From Synergistaceae bacterium (GTDB lineage: Bacteria; Synergistota; Synergistia; Synergistales; Aminobacteriaceae): 9,900 bases of DNA. The notes beneath the pieces are model-generated. The model did no database searches. It saw only the letters and a list, made by a program, of their open reading frames with translations, and had not been told where the DNA came from. The stretch is taken from the NCBI GenBank assembly GCA_017458545.1, contig JAFTBA010000202.1, positions 1 to 9,900 of the forward strand, given 5' to 3'. Each line of letters opens with the position of its first letter. Within the stretch, counting starts at the first letter, position 1. Of the stretch, positions 5,801 to 9,900 are shown piece by piece. The position numbers were made by a program, and so were the translations under genes.

Positions 5801-8230
5801 GCCATGATCCCTGCAGTTCAGTCGGGGAAAATAGATTTCGCAGGTGATTTCACTCCCTCAAACGAACACGAGGAAGCTGTATATTACTCAGACCCTTACT
5901 GCATAGCATACTCGGTCATGGCCTGCCTCAAAGATGAAAACTCTAAATCTCAGACAGTCAGCAGCTCCTCAGGTATAGCCTCAGAACCTGACAGCCTCGC
6001 AGGTAAAAGAATAGGCGTTCAGACAGGCACAACCTGCGCCGAATTAGTACCAGAAAGAATCCCGTCAGCTAAATTATCGTACTATGACTCACTCACTGAC
6101 GAACTCACAGCACTCAGAGCAGGCAAAGTTGATGCTATATGCTGCTCTCTTCCTGCCGCTGTTTTCACTGAGAACGCTGACCCTACACTTGTACGCATTA
6201 ATCCGCCGTTACGTGAAACATACCTTTACCCTATTTTTGCCGACAACGAAAAAGGTAAAAAACTTTGCGATGAGTATTCGGAGTTCCTCAAAACTTTATG
6301 GGATAACGGTACGATTGACAAACTCAATCAAAAATGGCTCGGCCCTGACGAAAGCAGCAGGACTGTAGATGATTATTCGCAGTTCCCGAACACTAACGGC
6401 TCAGTCAAAATGGCTGTCGATACTTCGTTAGTGCCGTTCGCTTACGTAAAGGACAATCAAATCGTAGGCTATGACGTTGATTTGGCGGTCATGTTCTGCA
6501 AAGCTAAAGGCTATTCGCTTGAGGTTGAGAACATGCCCTTAACGGGAGTACTTGCCTCAGTGAAATCAGGCAAGAGCGATTTCACACAGTCATTAAACAG
6601 GACACCCGAACGCGAGGAAAATACTTTGTTTGCCTCAACACCTGCTGTGAAATCAGGCAATGTACTCCTCACAATCAAGTCTCAGTTCTCAGCCTTAACG
6701 GACGTCAATAACTTGAAGCTCTCGGATTTCGCAGGGAAAACTATCGGAGTTACTGCAGGTTCGGTGAATGACAAGCTCGTTAAAGACGCAATACCTGATG
6801 CCGAAATCGTTTACTTCGACGCTCCGAGCTATATGCTCACGGCACTGGCGGCAGGGAAAATTGATGCAATGTCATGCGGAGAATCAGCTGCGATTTTCAT
6901 GCAGCGTGAAGGACATGACATCGTTTTCCTTCCTGAGTATCTCCGGAAAACTTACAGGACGGCAGGTTTTGCAAAAAATGCAAAGGGAATCAGACTTTGC
7001 AGGGAATATTCTGAGTTCGTTCAAACACTCTGGGATAACGGCACTATCGCTTCACTGGTCAAAAAATGGATAACAGGTGATGATGACTCCCTGCGAGTTA
7101 CTGAGGACTACTCTAATCTTCCTGCCCCTAACGGCACTCTGTTAATGGCCGTAGATCCGTCAGTAACTCCTTACGATTACGTCAAAGACGAAAGGGTACA
7201 GGGCTATGAGATTGATATAGCCGTAATGTTCTGCAAGGCTAAAGGCTACGGGCTTAAGATTCTCACTACCAATCATAACGGCGTATTAGGCTCGCTTGAA
7301 ACTGGTAAGTGTGATTTTTCCTACGGCATGGATTACACTGACGGACGCGCTGAAAGTCTGCTGTTCTCACCCGTCCCAAATACTGAAAGCTCAAACGTCA
7401 TCGTCGTAATGAAACATAAGCAGCCCAAAATTTCCTCACACACTTCCGAGAATAACCACAAAAATGAGACTGCACACGCTGATGAAGGACCGTCATTCCT
7501 TGAGGATATAGCAGCGAGTTTCAGAAAGACATTTCTGCGCGAGGACAGATGGAAATTATTTACAGACGGTATCGTAAACACTATGTTCATCACAGTGCTG
7601 TCAATACTTTTCGGAATGCTCGTGGGATTCACTGCGTTCATGTTCTGCCGTACAGGAAGCAAAATCGCAAACTTAATCACTAAATTCTCAGTGTGGCTCA
7701 TCAAAGGTACTCCCATTGTCGTCCTGTTGATGATTCTCTATTACGTCATCTTCGGCCATGTCAATATAAACGGTATGTGGGTCTCAATAATAGCATTCAC
7801 TCTTACGTTCGGAACTTCAGTTTACAGAATGCTCACGTTCGGAACAGGAGCGGTTGACAAGGGACAGACTGAAGCGGCTTACGCTTTAGGGTTCACGGAT
7901 TTGCAGACGTTTTTCACGGTGATACTTCCTCAGGCAGCATTGCATTTCATGCCGTCATTCAGAGAAGAAGTTACTTTGCTCATCAAGTCTACATCAGTTG
8001 TAGGCTACATAGCGGTTCAGGATTTAACGAAGATGGGCGACATAGTGAGAAGCAGAACGTATGAGGCATTCTTCCCGTTAATAGCTGTTGCAGTGATTTA
8101 CTTCGTACTCGCAGGAACGCTCAACATCATAGTAACAGTCATTGAAAAACGAATCACTCCGTCAGAAAGAAAGCCTCAGGATATTTTGAAGGGAATCGAC
8201 ATAACAGGGAGGAATACCAATTATGATTAG
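2879..8230 (+). CDS. Multi-domain amino-acid-type ABC transporter: tandem solute-binding domains fused to permease
   Basis: The protein is about 1783 residues. A signal peptide (residues 1-24, cleavage likely after SHA) leads into a half binding domain 'A' (about 25-165) that matches only lobe 2 and the C-terminal helices of SBP_bac_3. Five complete domains follow: B 170-419, C 420-667, D 668-926, E 927-1174 and F 1175-1419. Half domain 'G' (1420-1513) matches only lobe 1. After a polar linker comes a HisM/GlnP-type permease (1558-1783) with about five helices, the KGTP motif and an EAA loop starting at E1665 (EAAYALG). Repeats are joined by a linker of the form DYS-x-LP-x3-G. Two-domain fusions such as lactococcal GlnP are known; this one is far larger. 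It should sit outside the membrane with the permease dimerising and the downstream ATPase docking on the EAA loop. Substrates are probably polar amino acids, inferred from the family. No lipobox is present. Confidence 0.93.
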   Translation: MFRQLKFLLILLMILLSSFVASHAKEPVTSIQQLNNPQYTVGTDTDGPVLKITMENLPHAEILKFNELISQCFALNQGKIDAITGSELELRSAMRNGLENIRILPGYLGDPIPIAAGISERSEIPGLKEKFNAFIATIKADGTLSAMYKRWVDDNNMNMPVIDVPEKSDIHLTVATTGTVMPFSFYINSDVTGFDIELARRFAAHIGAEIEFKIYGFGSILMALKSGAVDLALSNLYVTPETKESVTFSDTIFELNCVAAVRDDGHKAKPQTQAEEPEIAAFSKKKIGVIIGASHVNIVREALPNAEVLYFNSLADIIQSLKNGKVDALALDEPVALEILHENPDLKISEGKLKTINNAFIFPKSSGNEKNEKLYNEFNEYIRRIKSDGTTDKLLSIWTGNDNSLKVIPDYSKLPDTNGIIRLATDNEAPPFVFVKDGRLAGFDVDVVTRFCKEYGYRPYFDEMNFSGVIPSVITGKCDMGAGTLAVTPERSESVRFSEPVYSFAIVLVIRKPENAPKAVPSGSVNTGNFSAFNGKRIGVFTGSVQYDMVREVIPDAKISYFDSIANITTALTAGKIDAAAVDLTIALEVERTNSVLTHTDESLGNSETAFLFPKSIKNNPLLDEINEYLRRIKSDGTLDEIRAVWTGDDESKKIIPDYSNYPAAKGTIRIAADNETPLFSYMKDRKLVGYDVDVIVRFCKEKGYKPEFKIINFTGLLAAVSSEKCDMGISGITVTPERSEAVKFSEPLYSFPNVLMIMKPEDTHESAEHTQSVSKYSDGIPKYKHLSDFDGKPIGMQPGVIDWENWVAENLPHSQVQYYNTYPDLASALKTRKIEGFLVDSPVLALMAAEDKTLTSVDEPVGKSFGYSFVYAKTEKGKKLCDEMSEFIRKIKASGELDAVHSKWQGADESLKIPPDYKSLPAKNGTLTYAAEGSYPPFTYYKGTKLAGIDIDLAARFCEAYGYGLDVQTMFFDAMIPAVQSGKIDFAGDFTPSNEHEEAVYYSDPYCIAYSVMACLKDENSKSQTVSSSSGIASEPDSLAGKRIGVQTGTTCAELVPERIPSAKLSYYDSLTDELTALRAGKVDAICCSLPAAVFTENADPTLVRINPPLRETYLYPIFADNEKGKKLCDEYSEFLKTLWDNGTIDKLNQKWLGPDESSRTVDDYSQFPNTNGSVKMAVDTSLVPFAYVKDNQIVGYDVDLAVMFCKAKGYSLEVENMPLTGVLASVKSGKSDFTQSLNRTPEREENTLFASTPAVKSGNVLLTIKSQFSALTDVNNLKLSDFAGKTIGVTAGSVNDKLVKDAIPDAEIVYFDAPSYMLTALAAGKIDAMSCGESAAIFMQREGHDIVFLPEYLRKTYRTAGFAKNAKGIRLCREYSEFVQTLWDNGTIASLVKKWITGDDDSLRVTEDYSNLPAPNGTLLMAVDPSVTPYDYVKDERVQGYEIDIAVMFCKAKGYGLKILTTNHNGVLGSLETGKCDFSYGMDYTDGRAESLLFSPVPNTESSNVIVVMKHKQPKISSHTSENNHKNETAHADEGPSFLEDIAASFRKTFLREDRWKLFTDGIVNTMFITVLSILFGMLVGFTAFMFCRTGSKIANLITKFSVWLIKGTPIVVLLMILYYVIFGHVNINGMWVSIIAFTLTFGTSVYRMLTFGTGAVDKGQTEAAYALGFTDLQTFFTVILPQAALHFMPSFREEVTLLIKSTSVVGYIAVQDLTKMGDIVRSRTYEAFFPLIAVAVIYFVLAGTLNIIVTVIEKRITPSERKPQDILKGIDITGRNTNYD
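2951..3373 (+). other. Half binding domain A (lobe 2 only)
   Basis: This segment, just after the signal peptide, aligns with the second half of the neighbouring repeats: an initial QQLNNPQYTVGTD stretch, GKIDAITGSELEL (residue S86 at the position of the ligand-binding Asp) and an end with IKADGTLSAMYKRWVDD. The first-lobe strands, the FDIELA-type helix and the TPER motif are all absent. It is therefore a half domain, not a decayed complete one. Confidence 0.75.
3386..7135 (+). repeat. Five tandem in-frame copies of a complete SBP_bac_3 domain
   Basis: Unit coordinates are B 3386-4135, C 4136-4879, D 4880-5656, E 5657-6400 and F 6401-7135, with lengths of 250, 248, 259, 248 and 245 codons. 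Each holds a GFDIEL/GYDVDV-type helix, a TPER-like motif before FS-x-P, a GK-(V/I)-D-A strand in lobe 2, a DGT or NGT helix and a KW-x-G-x-D exit. B, C and D share an EYIRRIKSDGT-type helix, while E and F share TLWDNGTI, which suggests two ancestral subtypes. DNA identity between units is low apart from short words, so the duplications are old or selected to diverge. One 18-bp identical word occurs in C (4597-4614) and F (6850-6867). Confidence 0.88.
7136..7417 (+). other. Half binding domain G (lobe 1 only)
   Basis: This segment aligns with the first half of units E and F (MAVD, GYEIDIAVMFCKAKGYGL, GKCDFSYG, TDGR with R1490) and stops at the hinge strand NVIVVMKHK. The next residues are a polar, Ser/His/Asn-rich linker to the permease, so lobe 2 is absent. 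It is the exact complement of half domain A. Confidence 0.78.
8207..8213 (+). promoter_or_regulatory. Shine-Dalgarno of the ATPase gene inside the transporter gene
   Basis: GGGAGGA lies 9 nt before ATG 8223. The ATG overlaps the transporter stop (ATGATTAG, 8223-8230), pointing to coupled translation of the membrane subunit and its ATPase. Confidence 0.8.
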
Positions 8231-9314
8231 GCTCGAACATGTCAGTAAAGTTTACCCTAATGTAACGCCGTTGAAAGACGTTAATGCTGAGATTAACGCA
8301 GGCGATGTGATTTCAGTGATAGGGCCTTCCGGAACGGGCAAAAGTACTCTTCTCAGGTGCATAAATCTTCTTGAACGCCCTGACGGAGGAAAAATATTCT
8401 TTGAGGACGAGGAGATTACGAATCCTAAGTGCAACATTCACAAAATCAGGCAGAAAATGGGAATGGTCTTCCAGCTCTTTAACCTCTTCGGGAATCTTAC
8501 TGTCATCGAAAATATTATGCTCGCTCCCGTAAAGCTCAAGGGCGAGTCAAGGCAGTCAGCATACGAAAACGGAATGAGCCTCCTCAGAATGGTAGGGCTT
8601 CCCGATAAATACCTGAATTACCCAGATCAGTTATCGGGCGGTCAGAAACAGCGAATCGCTATTGCCCGGGCACTTGCCATGAATCCTGATGTTATTCTTC
8701 TCGATGAACCTACAAGCGCGTTAGACCCTACTATGGTCGGTGAGGTTCAGGCTGTTATACGTGAGCTTGCGCGTTCGGGCAAGACCATGATAATTGTTAC
8801 CCATGAGATGAATTTTGCACGGGCAATTTGCAGCAGAGTGTTCTACCTTGACGAGGGGAGCATTTACGAGGAAGGAACGCCCGATGAAATTTTCACGGCA
8901 CCTAAACGCGAAAAGACACGAAGATTCATCAGGAGGCTTCAGGTTGTTGAGTTCAACATCGTTGGAAAAGTGTTTGATTTTCCCGGAGCAGTCTCTAAGA
9001 TTGATACGTTCTGCCGTAAAAATATGGTCGGCAGACATCAGAGCAATAAACTTCATTTAGTCTTCGAGGAACTGATACAGCAGATACTTCTTTCATCGCC
9101 TGAGGTCAACAAAGTTCATGCAGCTATTGAACATGCTGAGGAGAACGGCGAAATATGCTTTGACGTTAGGTATGACGGCAAGGTTATGCCCCCTGAAGAA
9201 TTAGGCGATAAACTGTCGTACTCACTGTTGAAGGCCAAGACATCTGAGATTCAGTACATGCCCGATGACTCTGAAGGTTACACGAACAGAGTCAAAATAT
9301 TAATCCGAAACTAA
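8223..9314 (+). CDS. GlnQ-type ABC ATPase with an extra C-terminal GHKL-like domain
   Basis: Residues 1-240 are a complete amino-acid-type ABC ATPase: Walker A GPSGTGKST (34-42), Q-loop Q84 in VFQLFNLF, signature LSGGQKQR (137-144), Walker B VILLDEPTSALDP (157-169) and H-loop H194. It should energise the transporter encoded just upstream, whose stop overlaps this start. The family normally ends near residue 240-250. Here about 120 residues follow (241-363). They start with a helical FPGAVSKIDTFCRKN region and then LHLVFEELIQQILL, which resembles the N-box helix of RsbW/HATPase_c_2 kinases. Strands with EICFDVRYDGKVMPPEEL and a terminal YTNRVKILI strand follow. The classical N-box Asn is replaced by Gln, so ATP binding by this extra domain is doubtful. 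The ABC call is firm; the GHKL reading of the tail is an inference from pattern. Confidence 0.93.
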   Translation: MIRLEHVSKVYPNVTPLKDVNAEINAGDVISVIGPSGTGKSTLLRCINLLERPDGGKIFFEDEEITNPKCNIHKIRQKMGMVFQLFNLFGNLTVIENIMLAPVKLKGESRQSAYENGMSLLRMVGLPDKYLNYPDQLSGGQKQRIAIARALAMNPDVILLDEPTSALDPTMVGEVQAVIRELARSGKTMIIVTHEMNFARAICSRVFYLDEGSIYEEGTPDEIFTAPKREKTRRFIRRLQVVEFNIVGKVFDFPGAVSKIDTFCRKNMVGRHQSNKLHLVFEELIQQILLSSPEVNKVHAAIEHAEENGEICFDVRYDGKVMPPEELGDKLSYSLLKAKTSEIQYMPDDSEGYTNRVKILIRN

Positions 9315-9318
9315 CGGC

Positions 9319-9324
9319 TATAAT
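9319..9324 (+). promoter_or_regulatory. Possible -10 box upstream of rsfS
   Basis: TATAAT lies 5 nt after the ATPase stop and 29 nt before the rsfS ATG, a sensible distance for a promoter. No convincing -35 element is seen 16-18 nt upstream, so it may be chance and rsfS may simply be read through from the operon. Confidence 0.3.
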
Positions 9325-9353
9325 ATTCAGCAGAAAGGAGCGTTGCATATTTA

Positions 9354-9671
9354 ATGGACAACGGAATACTTCAGGAAATTGCAGCAGCGTTAGACATGAA
9401 AAACGGCGAGGACATAATCACCCTTGACCTCAAGGACAAGGGCGGACTCGCTGATGCTTTTGTGCTTGTTACCGGGAACTCTGAGACTCACATGAGGACT
9501 CTTGCCGAAACCGCTGAGGAGCTTCTCGTTAAGTCGGGCAGAAAATGCAGGATTGAGGGCGAACATAGTTTGAACTGGAAACTGCTTGACGGCGGTGATG
9601 TGGTTGTTCACGTTTTCAGCCATAAGGGAAGAGATTTCTACAGGCTCGAACGACTTTGGGAAAGTGAGTAG
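9354..9671 (+). CDS. rsfS: Ribosome silencing factor RsfS
   Basis: This 105-residue protein of the RsfS/Iojap family binds ribosomal protein uL14 and blocks joining of the two ribosomal subunits, lowering translation when nutrients are scarce. Family landmarks are intact: ADAFVLVTGNSETHMR (33-48), IEGEHSLNWKLLD (67-79), and DVVVHVF (82-88) followed by GRDFYRLERLW. Length is normal for the short bacterial form. A good Shine-Dalgarno (AAAGGAG, 9334-9340) lies 13 nt from the ATG, longer than ideal, but no other in-frame start is nearer. The gene begins 39 nt after the ATPase stop with no terminator between, so read-through from the transporter operon is possible. That would place a translation silencer downstream of relBE and a nutrient importer. 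This link is inferred from position only. Confidence 0.95.
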   Translation: MDNGILQEIAAALDMKNGEDIITLDLKDKGGLADAFVLVTGNSETHMRTLAETAEELLVKSGRKCRIEGEHSLNWKLLDGGDVVVHVFSHKGRDFYRLERLWESE

Positions 9672-9750
9672 GGTATAGGGGAGAGGGTATAGGGTATAGG
9701 GGAATAGCTAACCCCTATTCCCTAATCCCTAACCCCTGTTCCCTAACCCC
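9671..9750. repeat. Mirror-image G-run/C-run array at the convergent rsfS/topA ends
   Basis: The left half carries five G runs on the plus strand (9671-9673, 9678-9681, 9685-9687, 9692-9694, 9699-9702) spaced by TATA or AGA. The right half carries six C runs (9712-9715, 9720-9722, 9727-9729, 9733-9736, 9741-9743, 9747-9750) separated by TATT, TAAT, TAA or TGTT. Its complement therefore reads like GGGTTAGGG telomere-type repeats. The arms meet in a perfect 8-bp stem (GGGAATAG 9700-9707 with CTATTCCC 9715-9722, loop of 7). Either strand meets the usual G-quadruplex pattern. The topA stop and last two codons lie in the right arm. It may end transcription from both sides, but there is no T-tract of the classic kind. 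Confidence 0.8.
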
Positions 9751-9900
9751 TCTCATCTTTGTACTTGCATTTGGCGCAAAACACAGTTGACCCTCTGACG
9801 AATAAATCCTCACCGCATTCAGGGCATTTTTCACCTGCAGGCTTATTCCACGCAACATAATCGCATTCAGGGTAACGCGAACACCCGTAAAATGTCCTTC
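9743..9900 (-). CDS. topA: DNA topoisomerase I, C-terminal zinc-finger end (partial)
   Basis: The minus-strand frame enters from the right edge and ends at TAG (complement of 9743-9745), giving 51 residues. It reads FYGCSRYPECDYVAWNKP, then CPECG and VFCAKCKY before a short DERG tail. This is the tandem zf-C4_Topoisom pattern at the end of bacterial topoisomerase I: the first part is the second half of one finger (GC...PECDYVAWNKP), and the next is a complete four-Cys finger (CPEC...CAKC). The enzyme relaxes negative supercoils, and these fingers bind single-stranded DNA and RNA polymerase. The catalytic core lies outside the window. The last residues and the stop fall within the G-rich repeat, so the exact C-terminus may vary between relatives. 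Confidence 0.9.
   Translation of the reverse strand, partial: RTFYGCSRYPECDYVAWNKPAGEKCPECGEDLFVRGSTVFCAKCKYKDERG

Noticed and set aside
4597..6867. 18-bp identical word in units C and F as evidence for recent gene conversion
   Set aside because: It encodes the conserved AGKIDA strand, the flanks diverge at once, and a single short match is within what protein constraint plus codon preference allows.
9671..9750. CRISPR array or true telomere at the right end
   Set aside because: The runs are too short and irregular for CRISPR repeats with spacers, and coding sequence of topA continues beyond it, so it is not a chromosome end.

Overview
The window (9.9 kb, roughly mid-GC, bacterial) holds a short accessory-looking left end and one long, tightly packed plus-strand operon, followed by the housekeeping gene rsfS and the 3' tip of topA on the opposite strand. 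No rRNA, tRNA, insertion sequence or CRISPR array is visible. Shine-Dalgarno sequences are strong and G-rich (GGGAGG, AAGGAGGT), and all three stop codons are used normally. An exported binding-protein/permease fusion with its own ATPase is typical of Firmicutes and of some other anaerobic gut lineages such as Synergistota. I lean to an anaerobic gut or rumen bacterium of that kind, but the sequence alone does not fix the phylum.

Left end (1-1100): the 3' end of an unidentified gene abuts a small free-standing HNH nuclease gene. Next come a membrane-anchored OB-fold-like protein and a small zinc-ribbon gene broken by an in-frame TAA. A strong intrinsic terminator (1067-1101) closes this block.

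Central operon (about 1150-9314): a relB/relE-type toxin-antitoxin pair leads the unit. It is followed without a gap by galactokinase (galK), a giant transporter protein of about 1783 residues, and an amino-acid-type ABC ATPase. The junctions are 3 nt apart (relB/relE), 1 nt overlapped (relE/galK), 8 nt overlapped (galK/transporter) and 8 nt overlapped (transporter/ATPase). The last four genes are therefore probably translationally coupled and transcribed from the toxin-antitoxin promoter or from undetected internal ones.

The transporter is the most striking object. A signal peptide is followed by a lobe-2-only half of a type-3 (SBP_bac_3) solute-binding domain, five complete solute-binding domains in tandem, a lobe-1-only half domain and a five-helix permease domain with an EAA loop. 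The two halves could together make a sixth domain. Only two of the domains keep both residues expected to hold an alpha-amino acid, so the array looks functionally diversified. If the permease dimerises as usual, one transporter would carry 10 to 12 binding sites. Its ATPase partner carries an unusual C-terminal domain of about 120 residues resembling an RsbW/GHKL-type ATPase fold.

Right end (9354-9900): rsfS and topA converge on an 80-bp mirror-image array of G-rich and C-rich runs spaced like telomere repeats. It can fold as a hairpin, or as G-quadruplexes on either strand, and contains the topA stop codon.
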